Of a stretch of 64,000 bases of DNA, positions 1-8,968 are shown piece by piece; the first letter of the stretch is position 1; each line of letters opens with the position of its first letter. The notes beneath the pieces were generated by a model, which worked only from the letters and a program-made list of their open reading frames with translations, did no database searches and was not told where the DNA came from. Origin of the DNA: Streptomyces pactum (lineage in GTDB: Bacteria > Actinomycetota > Actinomycetes > Streptomycetales > Streptomycetaceae). Made by a program: the position numbers and the translations under genes. The stretch lies in the NCBI RefSeq assembly GCF_002005225.1, contig NZ_CP019724.1, forward strand, positions 2,606,501 through 2,670,500, written 5' to 3'.

Positions 1-502
1 CGAGGACGCCGGGCAGCAGCCGCGCCACGGCCTCGGTGACGACGAGTACGGCCGCCTCGCCGCCGGCGAGGACGTAGTCGCCGATGGACACCTCGTACAC
101 GGGCATCCGGGTCGCGTACTCGTCGATGACGCGACGGTCGATGCCCTCGTAGCGGGCGGGCGTGAAGATCAGCCAGGGCCGCTCGGAGAGGTGGACGGCG
201 AGTTCCTGGGTGAAGGGCCGGCCGCTGGGCGTGGGCACGATCAGGGCGGGCTCGCCCGAGCCCGTCTCGTAGCCGTCGGCCAGGACGGAGTCCAGGGCGT
301 CGCCCCACGGCTCGGTCTTCATCACCATGCCGGGGCCGCCGCCGTACGGGGTGTCGTCGACGGTGTTGTGCCGGTCGTAGGTCCAGGAGCGCAGGTCGTG
401 CACGTGGACGTTCAACTGTCCGCGCGCGCGTGCCTTGCCGACCAGGGAGACGTTCAGCGGTTCCAGGTACTCGGGGAAGATCGTGACGACGTCGAGCCGC
501 AT
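1..502 (-). CDS. trmD: tRNA (guanine-N1)-methyltransferase TrmD, N-terminal part
   Basis: TrmD uses S-adenosylmethionine to methylate G37 next to the anticodon of tRNAs reading CNN codons, which prevents +1 frameshifting. The protein begins [19 protein letters not shown] at the ATG of 502-500 and runs off the left edge of the window, so the C-terminal part is missing here. The segment DTPYGGGPGMVMK is the conserved glycine-rich loop of the SPOUT trefoil knot, which makes the call firm. The ATG overlaps the TGA of rimM (TGATG), so the two are translationally coupled. The order rpsP-khpA-rimM-trmD is the usual bacterial arrangement. Confidence 0.95.
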   Translation of the reverse strand, partial: MRLDVVTIFPEYLEPLNVSLVGKARARGQLNVHVHDLRSWTYDRHNTVDDTPYGGGPGMVMKTEPWGDALDSVLADGYETGSGEPALIVPTPSGRPFTQELAVHLSERPWLIFTPARYEGIDRRVIDEYATRMPVYEVSIGDYVLAGGEAAVLVVTEAVARLLPGVL

Positions 503-1092
503 CACGCCTCTTCCTCCGGAGCGCCCGCGGGAGCGTCCGTCGACGAGTCCGACGAGGCGTCCCGCGCGGAGGCGATCTCGGCTCGGTCGTCGATCAGGCC
601 GGGCGGCGGGTCGATGACCGCGCGCTGCTCGTCCAGGTCGATCTCGGTGACGATCTCGGAGACGAACGGCACGTAGACCTCGCTGCCGTCGGGGCGCTCC
701 ACCACGAAGAGGTCCTGTGTGGGCAGGTGGGAGATCTCGGTGATCCGGCCGACCTCCTCGCCGTCCGCGGTCACCACGTCGAGGTCGATGAGCTGGTGGT
801 CGTAGTACTCGTCCTCGTCCTCGGGACGCTCGTCCGGATCCACGTCGGCGATCAGGAGGGTGTTGCGCAGCGCCTCGGCGCCGGTGCGGTCGTGGACCCC
901 CGCGAAGCGCAGCAGGAGGCGGCCGCTGTGGACCCGGCCGGTCTCGATGGTGAGCGGTCCGGTGGAGGCGGGGTCGGTGGCCAGTACGGCACCGGGGCCG
1001 AGCCGCAGCTCCGGCTCGTCGGTGCGGACCTCGACGGTGACCTCGCCCTTGATTCCGTGGGCTCGGCCGATACGCGCGACTACCAGCTGCAC
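502..1092 (-). CDS. rimM: 16S rRNA processing protein RimM
   Basis: RimM is a ribosome assembly factor that binds S19 and helps mature the 30S head. The start chosen is the GTG at 1092, giving [20 protein letters not shown], because an AGGAG lies about ten bases upstream; the frame stays open to 1131 but that extension does not resemble the family. The [13 protein letters not shown] stretch is the N-terminal RimM barrel and [18 protein letters not shown] is the PRC-barrel core. The C-terminus carries about 30 extra acidic and Ser/Ala-rich residues, common in actinomycetes. It lies between khpA and trmD and overlaps trmD by one base. Confidence 0.95.
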   Translation of the reverse strand: MQLVVARIGRAHGIKGEVTVEVRTDEPELRLGPGAVLATDPASTGPLTIETGRVHSGRLLLRFAGVHDRTGAEALRNTLLIADVDPDERPEDEDEYYDHQLIDLDVVTADGEEVGRITEISHLPTQDLFVVERPDGSEVYVPFVSEIVTEIDLDEQRAVIDPPPGLIDDRAEIASARDASSDSSTDAPAGAPEEEA

Positions 1093-1167
1093 TGTGCTTG
1101 ATCTCCTGTCGGAACTGCGACGAGCCGTCACGGCTCATACCACGCCGGTCACGGCGCATACGACTGC

Positions 1168-1201
1168 GGGCCGGGGACGGCCCAGAGGCCCTCCCCGGCC
1201 C
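1168..1201 (-). terminator. Perfect 10-bp hairpin between khpA and rimM
   Basis: GGGCCGGGGA (1168-1177) pairs exactly with TCCCCGGCCC (1192-1201) around a 14-base loop. No T tract follows. Inside an operon of ribosomal-maturation genes this is more likely an attenuating or RNA-processing stem than a full stop. The role is inference; the base pairing is seen directly. Confidence 0.5.
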
Positions 1202-1222
1202 GAGCCGGTGCTGCGTTTGGCG

Positions 1223-1462
1223 TCAGCGGACGTGGTCCACGTCGACGAGGTCGACGCGGACCCCGCGGCCGCCGATGGCGCCCACGACGGTGCGCAGAGC
1301 GCGTGCGGTGCGGCCGTTACGACCGATCACCTTGCCGAGGTCGTCGGGGTGGACCCGGACCTCGAGCACGCGCCCACGGCGCAGGTTGCGCGAGGCGACC
1401 TGCACATCGTCAGGATTGTCGACGATGCCCTTCACGAGGTGCTCGAGAGCCTCCTCGAGCAT
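1223..1462 (-). CDS. khpA: KH-domain RNA-binding protein KhpA
   Basis: This 79-residue protein is a single KH domain. VHPDDLGKVIGRNGRTARAL contains the GxxG loop (GRNG) that contacts RNA. In Gram-positive bacteria KhpA works with the Jag/KhpB protein and affects cell-division and envelope mRNAs; that role is family knowledge. It starts two bases after the rpsP stop codon, so it is translationally linked to S16. Length and position match the family exactly. Confidence 0.93.
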   Translation of the reverse strand: MLEEALEHLVKGIVDNPDDVQVASRNLRRGRVLEVRVHPDDLGKVIGRNGRTARALRTVVGAIGGRGVRVDLVDVDHVR

Positions 1463-1464
1463 GC

Positions 1465-1884
1465 TCAGGCCTCGGTCGACTCGGACGCAGCGGCAGCCTC
1501 GTCCTTCTTGTCGGCCTTCTTCTTCTGGGTGATCGCCTCACCCTTGCCCTCGTCGTCGCCACCGATCGCCTCGAAGGACGGACGGGCCGACTTCTCGGCC
1601 GGCTGCAGCAGCGGCGCCGGGGCGGGCTCGCCCTTGAACTTCTGCCAGTCGCCGGTCTTCTTCAGGATGGCGAGCACGGGCTCGGTCGGCTGGGCGCCGA
1701 CACGCAGCCAGTACGCGACACGCTCGGCGTCGACCTCCATCACCGACGGGTTGTACGTCGGGTGGTACTTGCCGATCTCCTCGATGGCCCGGCCGTCACG
1801 GCGGGTACGGGAGTCGGCGACGACGATGCGGTAGTGAGGCGAACGGATCTTGCCCAGACGCTTCAGCTTGATCTTGACTGCCAC
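1465..1884 (-). CDS. rpsP: 30S ribosomal protein S16
   Basis: S16 is a primary binder of the 5' domain of 16S rRNA in the small subunit. [20 protein letters not shown] is the diagnostic N-terminus. At 139 residues it is longer than the 80-90 of most bacteria because of a charged C-terminal tail (residues about 95-139, rich in Lys, Glu and Ala) typical of actinomycete S16. It is the first gene of the rpsP-khpA-rimM-trmD operon, with the promoter presumably in 1885-2115. Confidence 0.97.
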   Translation of the reverse strand: MAVKIKLKRLGKIRSPHYRIVVADSRTRRDGRAIEEIGKYHPTYNPSVMEVDAERVAYWLRVGAQPTEPVLAILKKTGDWQKFKGEPAPAPLLQPAEKSARPSFEAIGGDDEGKGEAITQKKKADKKDEAAAASESTEA

Positions 1885-2115
1885 GGGAGTGGGTTCTCCT
1901 GGTTTTGACGTGATTGGGCACGGCGAGAGAGCCGCGTGGGGTTGCGGTACCCGAGTGCCCGATGGACGCGTCAGCCGGAGGAGAGAGGGGTCCTATGCGA
2001 CTGTCGAGTACAGCTAGCCATTGTGCCACACGCGGACGGACCCTTCGGACCGGGGGCGGGTCGAACGCGGACCGGAGGCACCGCGCCGGTCCGGCTGCCA
2101 CGAGCAGCCGGACCG

Positions 2116-2712
2116 TCAGCCCGCCGCCGCGCCGACCACCTCCGGGATCCGGAACGGCTTGCCGCAGCCACCGCACATGATCGGGGCCTGGGCGAGGACG
2201 GACGGTACGACCCGCACGTTGCGCCCGCAGTCGCAGACGGCCTTCACGCGCACCCCTCCCCCGGAGGAGCCGTGGCGGGCGGCCGGACCGCGGAAGCTGC
2301 GGGCCGTGTCGGTCGCGGTCGCGGCGGTGTGCGCCTTCAGCGCGCGCTGGAGGCGTTCCATCGTCGGGCGGTAGCGGCGCTTCGCCTCGGGGGTGAGCGT
2401 GACCAGCGAGAAGCCGCTGCTGGGATGCGGCTCCTCGGGGTGGTCGAGGCCCAACTCCTCTGCGATCGCGAGGAATCGACGGTTGTGGTAGCGCCCCGCG
2501 CGGGAGGTGTCGCGTACTCCTCGCGCGGCGGCGATGCCGTGGACTGCCTCATGGAGCAGTCGTTCGAAGGAGAGCTCGTGCCCGCAGGCGGACGACGACT
2601 CTCCGATCAGGGACTCGGGCGCGGCAAGATCGGGCAGCTCGGTGTGGTGCCGCTGAATGTCGGCCCACGCCTGCGCCAGCTCTGCGGCGAGAACAGGTGG
2701 TGTCGTGCTCAC
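2116..2712 (-). CDS. SprT-like zinc metalloprotease-family protein
   Basis: A 198-residue protein read from a GTG start. It carries HEAVH (about residues 54-58) followed by RYHNRRFLAIAEELGL, the arrangement of SprT-like proteins (HExxH, then a downstream His). A C-terminal zinc ribbon is visible as CDCG and CGGCGKPF. SprT and Spartan relatives bind DNA or act on DNA-protein crosslinks, but the substrate of this actinomycete branch is not known. No strong Shine-Dalgarno precedes the start, so the exact N-terminus is uncertain. It has the same direction as the rpsP operon but is separated from it by about 230 bases. Confidence 0.7.
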   Translation of the reverse strand: MSTTPPVLAAELAQAWADIQRHHTELPDLAAPESLIGESSSACGHELSFERLLHEAVHGIAAARGVRDTSRAGRYHNRRFLAIAEELGLDHPEEPHPSSGFSLVTLTPEAKRRYRPTMERLQRALKAHTAATATDTARSFRGPAARHGSSGGGVRVKAVCDCGRNVRVVPSVLAQAPIMCGGCGKPFRIPEVVGAAAG

Positions 2713-3405
2713 GTAATGACAACGAGCCGGGGTGCCGCTGTGTTCCTATTCCGGGGCATCCCAAATAATTTGCACGTACCCGTCAGTTGCCGCTGATGCC
2801 TCCCGACGAGGGCGGGTGCGCTGATCTGCGGAGAAGCCTCGCACCTCGTACCAAGCTGGTGCGTAGTTCAACGTACGCCCCGGCGCGTAGGCCCTGTCCA
2901 CGCGCCGGGGCGCGTCGGGCTCGCGGGTGCGCAAGGGGTGTTTCGGTCGCTGTCTCGCCGGAAGGGCGCCACCCGGTTGGCCCATCGGCGGGCGCGTCGA
3001 CGCACTCATCGATGGGCGCGACGTTACCTGGTGTGCCGCCGGCGTGCGGCACCGCCCCGCCCCTGCCGCCTCCCGTCCCCGCGGGGCGGTCGCCGGGCCC
3101 GCCGACCTTGGCCGGAACCGCCTCGTCGGCACCGCCGCCACCCGCTGTCATCGCCGAGCGTCACTATCAGGCCATCCACCGATGGGGACGGGAAGGGGCT
3201 ACCCGGGGTACCACGCGGCCAGGCCCACGTTGCCGGGAAGTGAAATCTCGCCACCGGGGCGGGCATCGGGCAAGCCGGCCGCCGCTACCACTGGACGTTA
3301 CGGCGAGCCCGGAGTTATCTGGCATACGGGGGAAGTGCGAGCGCACTGCACGGGGGCCAAGGAACCGGGCACAGCGGCAACACTCGTCGATTGGGGCGCT
3401 TTCCT
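2713..3405. other. Gene-free interval of about 690 bases
   Basis: It separates the minus-strand SprT-like gene from the plus-strand methyltransferase, so it should hold two divergent promoters. Open frames exist (for example minus 2783-3151), but their third codon positions lack the strong G/C preference of neighbouring genes and their translations are low complexity. No RNA gene or repeat was recognised. Confidence 0.5.
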
Positions 3406-4329
3406 ATGACACCTACGCTCGTGCGGCAGCACTCATCTCACGCGGGGGCGACGCCTCGTGTGGACCTGCGTGCACGCGCGCGTGACTGGTCCGAGATACA
3501 GGAGCGGATGCTCGTACCGCTCTACGAGGCGGTCTTCGAGCGGCTGGACGTGGGCGGCGGCACAAGAATGCTGGGGCTGGGCTGCGGTTCCGGGCTGGCC
3601 CTGCTGATGGCCGCCTCGCGCGGTGCCGCGGTGACCGGGGTGGACTCCCGCTCCCCGGAACGTCTGGCTCTGGCGCGGCAGCGCCTGCTTCCCGGGACAC
3701 TCGACGCCCCCGGGGCGCCGGGCACGCGCGCGCGTGCGGACGCGGCGAGGGCGGCCCAGGCACGGACGGACGCGGTACGTGCGCACGCGGCGCGGGTGGT
3801 CGAGGGCACGCCCCGTGACGCGGCGGAACCGTCCGCCCCGGCGTTCACCCTGGTGACCGCCTTCGAGCCCGTCGGCTGTCTCGCGGGCGACTCGCAGAAG
3901 CTGGGTGAGCTGCTCGCCGAGGCGACGCCGCTCGCCGGGCACGGGGCGGCCGTGGTGCTGGCCGGGTGGGGCCCGCCGGAGCGGTGCGCGACGACGTCGG
4001 TGCTCCGGGTGGCCACCAAACTCGCGGACCCGCTGCGCGGCACGGGTAGCTGGCGCCCCGCCCTGCGCGACGACCTGGAGGAGGTCGCCCAGCGCGCCGG
4101 GCTCCGGCCGGACGGCTCGGGACGGGTGGCGTGCCCCTTCGGATACGCCGACGCGGACAGCGCGATGCGCGGGCTGTTGTCGACCGGGCTGTTCGACGCG
4201 GCGATCGCCGCGACCGACCAGGAACAGGTCGACAAGGAGCTGTCCGAGGCCCTGCACCCGCATCAGCGTCCGGACGGGACCGTGTGGATGCCGAACGTGT
4301 TCCGGTATCTGATCGCCCGGATTCCCTGA
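3406..4329 (+). CDS. SAM-dependent methyltransferase, class I
   Basis: The 307-residue protein has the Rossmann-type SAM-binding motif MLGLGCGSGLALLMA (near residues 52-66) followed by VTGVDSRSPERLALAR, where the Asp is the expected ribose-binding acidic residue. The middle (ALATRARADAARAAQARTDA-type stretch) is Ala/Arg-rich and probably a surface loop. The start chosen is the ATG at 3406; an in-frame TTG at 3391 is possible. The substrate cannot be told from sequence. It stands alone between gene-poor stretches. Confidence 0.75.
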   Translation: MTPTLVRQHSSHAGATPRVDLRARARDWSEIQERMLVPLYEAVFERLDVGGGTRMLGLGCGSGLALLMAASRGAAVTGVDSRSPERLALARQRLLPGTLDAPGAPGTRARADAARAAQARTDAVRAHAARVVEGTPRDAAEPSAPAFTLVTAFEPVGCLAGDSQKLGELLAEATPLAGHGAAVVLAGWGPPERCATTSVLRVATKLADPLRGTGSWRPALRDDLEEVAQRAGLRPDGSGRVACPFGYADADSAMRGLLSTGLFDAAIAATDQEQVDKELSEALHPHQRPDGTVWMPNVFRYLIARIP

Positions 4330-4430
4330 CGGCCGGTTCCGATCGGATGTGTATGGAGCCTGAGCGACTTCCTCCGGTGCAGGTGTGAATGCTGTGAAGA
4401 AGCCGGATCGGCACTTCTGCGGTTTCTCCT

Positions 4431-4461
4431 GGTGGATCATGGCCCTCTAATCTGATCCACC
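4431..4461. promoter_or_regulatory. 9-bp inverted repeat upstream of the lipoprotein gene
   Basis: GGTGGATCA (4431-4439) is repeated inverted as TGATCCACC (4453-4461) with a 13-base spacer, ending 39 bases before the GTG start at 4501. It may be an operator for the lipoprotein gene or a weak terminator of the methyltransferase gene. Only the symmetry is seen directly. Confidence 0.4.
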
Positions 4462-4500
4462 GTTCGGGGGAACAGACACATCTGCATACAGGAGCCTGTA

Positions 4501-5103
4501 GTGCCGCACCACAAGACCGCGCTGCGCCTCACCGCGCCCGTCGCCGTTCTCGCCCTGGCCCTCACCGCGTGCGGGGGCGGAGACGACACCGACGCCGACG
4601 CGAAGAGCCCGGCGAGCCCCGCGGCGTCCGCCTCGCCCTCCGAGCCGGCCTCGGGCGGCGACCTGGCGACGGGCGAGAGCGCGACGGGGAAGGTCGCGGA
4701 GGACCCCGGCGAGGTCACCTACGAGGTCGTGGCGCAGAAGGTCGACGTCGGCACGGAGGCGGAGGCCGCCAAGGCGGTGGCGGACGCGGCGGACGCCAAG
4801 GGCAAGGTACTGGCCGTCGCGCACGTCAAGTACACGCACAGGAGCGGGCCGGCCCTCACCGAGGGCTCCGACGTGCACGACGGGACCACGATCTTCGCCG
4901 ACGGGCAGCGCGGCGGCATCCTCATCGGCGCCTCCGACGACGCCCCTGGCTGCGAGGATCCCTACGACGTCGAGAGCTGGAAGCAGGGCGAGAGCCACGT
5001 CTTCTGCGAGACGTACGTGATCCCGGCGAACGCCACGAGCGTGGAGGTGCACTGGTCGGAGGAGGACGGCGAGCCCTACGTGTGGAAGTTCCCGCAGAAG
5101 TGA
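4501..5103 (+). CDS. Secreted lipoprotein of unknown function
   Basis: The 200-residue protein starts with a short positive region, a hydrophobic core (LTAPVAVLALALTAC) and the lipobox LTAC, so it should be cleaved before the Cys and anchored to the outer face of the membrane. A Ser/Pro/Ala-rich linker follows (about residues 35-75). The C-terminal domain (about 80-200) contains two Cys (PGCEDPYD and HVFCETYV) that could form a disulfide and resembles a beta-sandwich of the DUF4352 kind; that likeness is tentative. The GTG at 4501 is preceded by AGGAG at a good distance. No partner gene lies beside it. Confidence 0.8.
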   Translation: MPHHKTALRLTAPVAVLALALTACGGGDDTDADAKSPASPAASASPSEPASGGDLATGESATGKVAEDPGEVTYEVVAQKVDVGTEAEAAKAVADAADAKGKVLAVAHVKYTHRSGPALTEGSDVHDGTTIFADGQRGGILIGASDDAPGCEDPYDVESWKQGESHVFCETYVIPANATSVEVHWSEEDGEPYVWKFPQK

Positions 5104-5136
5104 CGTCCGGGGGTCGCCGCGGAGGCGGGGACGGTC

Positions 5137-7083
5137 TCACGCCTCCGGGCCGTCCTTGGGCAGCCGCGTGATTCCGGCGATGCGGTAGGCGTCCGCCTCC
5201 TCCAGCGTCTCGTTCGCCAGCAGCGCCTCGGCCAGCGCGTCGAGCTGGCCCCGGTGGTCGCGCAGCTTGCGGACGGCCTCCGCGTAGCACTCGTCGACGA
5301 CCCGCCGCATCTCGCCGTCGATGGCGTCGAGGGTGCCCGGGGCGGCGGCGAGTCCGTAGGCCTGCTGGGCGTCGCCGGGGAGGGCGGAGAGGCGGCCGAC
5401 CTGTTCGCTCATGCCCCAGCGGCCGACCATGCCGCGGGCGATCCGGGTCACCTGTTCGAGGTCGCTCTCCGAGCCGGTGGTGATCACGTCGTACACCACC
5501 TGCTCGGCCGCCATGCCGCCGAGCGCGCCGATGATCCGTCCGCGCAGGTACTCCTCCGTGTAGGCGTACTTGTCCGAGTCCGGTGTCGACAGCGTCACCC
5601 CGAGCGCCCGCCCGCGCGGCACGATGGTGATCTTGCGGACGGGGTCGGCGCCCGGTTGCAGCATGCCCAGCAGGGCGTGCCCGCTCTCGTGGTAGGCGGT
5701 GCGCCTGCGCTCCTCCTCGGGCATCACCAGTGGACGTTCGGCCCCGAGCTGGACCTTCTCCATGGCCTCGGAGAGGTTCGCCTGCGTCACCCGGTCCTGC
5801 TTGCGCTTGACCGCGAGCAGCGCGGCCTCGTTGGCGAGGTTGGCGAGTTCGGCGCCGGTCATGCCCGGGGTCGTGCGGGCGACCTGGGCGAGGTCGACGT
5901 CCGGGGCGAGCGGGATCTCGCGGGTGTGGATCTCCAGGATCGCCTTCCGGCCGCCCCGGTCCGGCGGGGAGACGTTGACCACCCGGTCGAAGCGTCCGGG
6001 ACGGGTCAGGGCCGGGTCCAGGATGTCGGCGCGGTTGGTGGCGGCGATGACGATCACGCCCTCGGCGCCCGAGAAGCCGTCCATCTCCGTGAGGATCTGG
6101 TTCAGGGTCTGCTCGCGCTCGTCGTGGCCGCCCATGCCGGAGCCGCCGCCGCGGGCCCGCCCGATGGTGTCGATCTCGTCGATGAAGATGATCGACGGCG
6201 CCACCTTCCGGGCCTCGGCGAACAGCTCCCGCACCCGTGAGGCGCCCACGCCCACGATCATCTCGATGAACTCGGACGCGGACGCCGAGAAGAACGGCAC
6301 GCCCGCCTCGCCGGCCACCGCGCGCGCGAGGAGCGTCTTTCCGGTGCCTGGCGGGCCGGACAGGAGGACGCCCCGGGGCATCTTGGCGCCCATGCGGCGA
6401 TAGGCGTCGGGGTTCTTCAGGAAGTCGACGACGTCGCTGAGCTCGCCCTCCACCTCGTCGATGCCGGCCACGTCGGCGAAGGTGGTGCGCGGCTCGCCGG
6501 CCTCCAGCTCGACCGGCTTGGGCGGTGGCTTGCGGCCGAGCATGCCGCCCGCCCCGCCGCCCAGGGCGCCCCTCATGCGCCGCGCGATGAAGATCCACAG
6601 CACCACCAGGAGCAGCATCGGGGCCAGCGAGATCAGCAGGTTGACCAGGAAGCTGCGCTGCTGGACGACGGGTTCGGCCGTGACGGTGACGTTGTGCTCG
6701 GTCAGGTCGTCCCAGAGCTGGTCGTCCGCGAAGGTCGGCCGCTCGGTGGTGAACTTGGTGTAGGTCCCGTCGCCCTCCGGGTTGTCCCGGGCCTTCTCGA
6801 GCTGGCCCTGGATCGCGTCACCCTTGGCGTAGATCTTGTTGACGTTGCCGGCCTCGACCTGCTTGCTGAATTCCGTGTAGGAGATGGTCGGCTCGTCGCC
6901 CTCGTTGAAGAAGGAGAGCACGAGGTTGGCGATGAGAAAGACGATCAGCGCGGCCAGGACCAGGTTCCACCAGCCGCCGCGCAGCCTCCTGCCGCCGGGT
7001 GGCGGCTTGGGGGGCTCGTCGGGCGTGCCCTCGGTGCGCCAGGGCGGCTCGGGGGCCTTGCGCGGCGGGGACGGGTTGGTCAT
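5137..7083 (-). CDS. ftsH: ATP-dependent membrane zinc metalloprotease FtsH
   Basis: FtsH extracts and degrades membrane and soluble proteins. The 648-residue protein has a Pro-rich cytoplasmic N-terminus, a first membrane span (about 38-58), an extracytoplasmic domain, a second span (about 145-167), then an AAA+ module with Walker A GPPGTGKT (243-250), Walker B IIFIDEID (about 298-305) and the SRH segment [20 protein letters not shown]. The protease site HESGH is at 465-469, with Asp in ESDLEQVT as the likely third zinc ligand. All catalytic parts are intact. As I recall, streptomycetes carry more than one ftsH; this is the copy beside ffh. Confidence 0.95.
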   Translation of the reverse strand: MTNPSPPRKAPEPPWRTEGTPDEPPKPPPGGRRLRGGWWNLVLAALIVFLIANLVLSFFNEGDEPTISYTEFSKQVEAGNVNKIYAKGDAIQGQLEKARDNPEGDGTYTKFTTERPTFADDQLWDDLTEHNVTVTAEPVVQQRSFLVNLLISLAPMLLLVVLWIFIARRMRGALGGGAGGMLGRKPPPKPVELEAGEPRTTFADVAGIDEVEGELSDVVDFLKNPDAYRRMGAKMPRGVLLSGPPGTGKTLLARAVAGEAGVPFFSASASEFIEMIVGVGASRVRELFAEARKVAPSIIFIDEIDTIGRARGGGSGMGGHDEREQTLNQILTEMDGFSGAEGVIVIAATNRADILDPALTRPGRFDRVVNVSPPDRGGRKAILEIHTREIPLAPDVDLAQVARTTPGMTGAELANLANEAALLAVKRKQDRVTQANLSEAMEKVQLGAERPLVMPEEERRRTAYHESGHALLGMLQPGADPVRKITIVPRGRALGVTLSTPDSDKYAYTEEYLRGRIIGALGGMAAEQVVYDVITTGSESDLEQVTRIARGMVGRWGMSEQVGRLSALPGDAQQAYGLAAAPGTLDAIDGEMRRVVDECYAEAVRKLRDHRGQLDALAEALLANETLEEADAYRIAGITRLPKDGPEA

Positions 7084-7197
7084 ATCCGGACGTTACGACA
7101 GGAAAGCCGCGCGGGCACGTGTGTGTACGGCGCCGGGGGCGCCCCCCGTCGGTGAGGGGCGCCCCCAGCGCCGTACGGACCTGCGAGCCGAGAACCG

Positions 7198-8748
7198 TCA
7201 GCCCATGAACTTCTTGAACTCGTCCGGCAGCTCGAAGTCCTGGGCGCCCTGCTGAGGCAGTCCGAGGGCGCCGCCGTTCTGGGCGGCGGCGGCGCGGCGG
7301 GCGGCCTCCTCCTGCTCCTGCTGCTTGCGCTTCATCGGGTTTCCGGAGCGCTGCTTGCCCTTGGCCTTCTTCTGCTGCTTCTTCTGCCGGCCGGGGCCGC
7401 CGCCCATGCCCGGCATCCCCGGCATCCCCGGCATCCCGCCGCCCTGGGCCATGCGGGACATCATCTTGCGGGCCTCGAAGAACCGCTCCACGAGCGACTT
7501 GACCGCGCTGACGTCGACGCCGGAGCCCTTGGCGATACGGGCGCGGCGCGAGCCGTTGATGAGCGTCGGCTCCTGGCGCTCGGCCGGGGTCATCGACTTG
7601 ATGATGGCGGCCGTGCGGTCGACGTCGCGCTCGTCGAGGTTGTTGATCTGGTCCTTCATCTGACCCATGCCCGGAAGCATGCCGAGCAGCTTGCTGATCG
7701 AGCCCATTTTCCGGACCTGCTCCATCTGGGCCAGGAAGTCGTCCAGGGTGAAGTCCTGGCCCTTCTTGGACGCCAGCTTGGAGGCCATCTTCTCGGCCTC
7801 TTCCTGGCTGAACGTCTTCTCCGCCTGCTCGATCAGGGTGAGCAGGTCACCCATGTCGAGGATGCGGGAGGCCATCCGGTCAGGGTGGAAGGCGTCGAAG
7901 TCCTCGAGCTTCTCGCCGTTCGACGCGAACATGATCGGCTTGCCGGTCACCGAGGCGATCGACAGGGCCGCACCACCGCGGGCGTCGCCGTCCAGCTTGG
8001 ACAGCACCACGCCGTCGAAGCCGACGCCGTCGCGGAATGCCTCGGCGGTGTTGACGGCGTCCTGGCCGATCATCGCGTCGACGACGAAGAGGATCTCGTC
8101 GGGGCCAACCGCGTCCCTGATGTCCGCGGCCTGCTGCATCAGCTCCTGGTCGATGCCCAGGCGGCCGGCGGTGTCGACGATGACCAGGTCGTGGACCTTG
8201 GACTTGGCGAACTCGATGGAGTCCTTGGCGACCTTGACCGGGTCGCCGACGCCGTTGCCCGGCTCGGGCGCGTAGACGGCGACGCCGGCGCGCTCGGCGA
8301 CGACGCTCAGCTGGTTGACGGCGTTGGGGCGCTGGAGGTCACAGGCGACCAGGAGCGGCGAGTGGCCCTGCTCCTTGAGCCATCGGCCCAGCTTGCCCGC
8401 GAGGGTCGTCTTACCGGCACCCTGGAGACCGGCCAGCATGATCACGGTCGGCGGCTGCTTGGCGAAGCGCAGGCGGCGGGTCTCACCGCCGAGAATGCCC
8501 ACCAACTCCTCGTTGACAATTTTGAGGACCTGCTGGGCCGGATTCAGCGCCTTGGAGACCTCGGCGCCCAGGGAGCGTTCCTTGACCTTCTTGATGAAGG
8601 CACGCACGACGGGCAGGGCCACGTCGGCTTCGAGGAGCGCGATGCGGATCTCGCGGGCCGTGGCGTCGATGTCCGCCTCGGTCAGCCGTCCTTTGCCCCG
8701 GAGGGATTTGAAGGTGGCTGACAGGCGGTCGGAGAGAGTATCGAACAC
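7198..8748 (-). CDS. ffh: Signal recognition particle GTPase Ffh
   Basis: Ffh binds 4.5S RNA and signal peptides and delivers ribosomes to FtsY. The GTG at 8748 (VFDTLSDRLSATFKSLRGKG) is preferred over the longer open frame to 8811 because this is the normal Ffh N-terminus. The G domain shows GLQGAGKTT, DTAGRLG and SKLDGDARGG. The M domain contains KMGSISKLLGMLPGMGQMK and ends in a Met/Gly/Lys-rich tail with MPGMPGMPGMGG. The protein has 516 residues, normal for actinomycetes. The GSISKLLGML segment (DNA 7676-7708) is the one resembled by the CRISPR-like spacer at 8878-8910. Confidence 0.97.
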   Translation of the reverse strand: MFDTLSDRLSATFKSLRGKGRLTEADIDATAREIRIALLEADVALPVVRAFIKKVKERSLGAEVSKALNPAQQVLKIVNEELVGILGGETRRLRFAKQPPTVIMLAGLQGAGKTTLAGKLGRWLKEQGHSPLLVACDLQRPNAVNQLSVVAERAGVAVYAPEPGNGVGDPVKVAKDSIEFAKSKVHDLVIVDTAGRLGIDQELMQQAADIRDAVGPDEILFVVDAMIGQDAVNTAEAFRDGVGFDGVVLSKLDGDARGGAALSIASVTGKPIMFASNGEKLEDFDAFHPDRMASRILDMGDLLTLIEQAEKTFSQEEAEKMASKLASKKGQDFTLDDFLAQMEQVRKMGSISKLLGMLPGMGQMKDQINNLDERDVDRTAAIIKSMTPAERQEPTLINGSRRARIAKGSGVDVSAVKSLVERFFEARKMMSRMAQGGGMPGMPGMPGMGGGPGRQKKQQKKAKGKQRSGNPMKRKQQEQEEAARRAAAAQNGGALGLPQQGAQDFELPDEFKKFMG

Positions 8749-8818
8749 GGCGGCGTAGGTCCTCGCGTCGGCGTTGGTGTGGGTCGCCCTCCAGGGTATC
8801 CGGCCCGGCAAGTAAATC

Positions 8819-8850
8819 GTCCCTGCCCGCTACAGAGAGCGGACAGGGAC
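8819..8850. terminator. 13-bp hairpin between glnD and ffh
   Basis: GTCCCTGCCCGCT (8819-8831) pairs with AGCGGACAGGGAC (8838-8850) with one mismatch and a 6-base loop. It lies downstream of glnD on the minus strand and probably ends or processes the glnD transcript ahead of ffh. Its last base is also the first base of the CRISPR-like repeat at 8850-8877. Confidence 0.6.
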
Positions 8851-8938
8851 TGGAATCCCCGCGTGTGCGGGGAGCACAGCATGCCAAGAAGCTTCGACAT
8901 GGAGCCCATCGGACCATTCCCGCGCCTGCGGGGAGCAC
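8850..8938 (-). CRISPR. Minimal CRISPR-like unit: two 28-nt repeats and one 33-nt spacer
   Basis: Two 28-base units (8850-8877 and 8911-8938) share the core GCGGGGAGCAC. Read on the minus strand they are GTGCTCCCCGC plus a short inverted-repeat stem, the form of type I-E repeats in actinomycetes. The intervening 33 bases (8878-8910) have the spacer length expected of type I-E. The two units differ at several positions in the second half, so this looks like a decayed or terminal remnant. No cas gene lies in the window. The spacer matches 25 of 33 bases of ffh at 7676-7708. Chance or another repeat family cannot be excluded with only two units. Confidence 0.55.
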
Positions 8939-8968
8939 ATCAGGTAAACACACGACCCGACCACAAGG

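Noticed and set aside
2783..3151. A 122-codon minus-strand frame in the 2.7-3.4 kb gap
   Set aside because: Third-position G/C preference is weaker than in neighbouring genes, there is no ribosome-binding site and the translation is low complexity.
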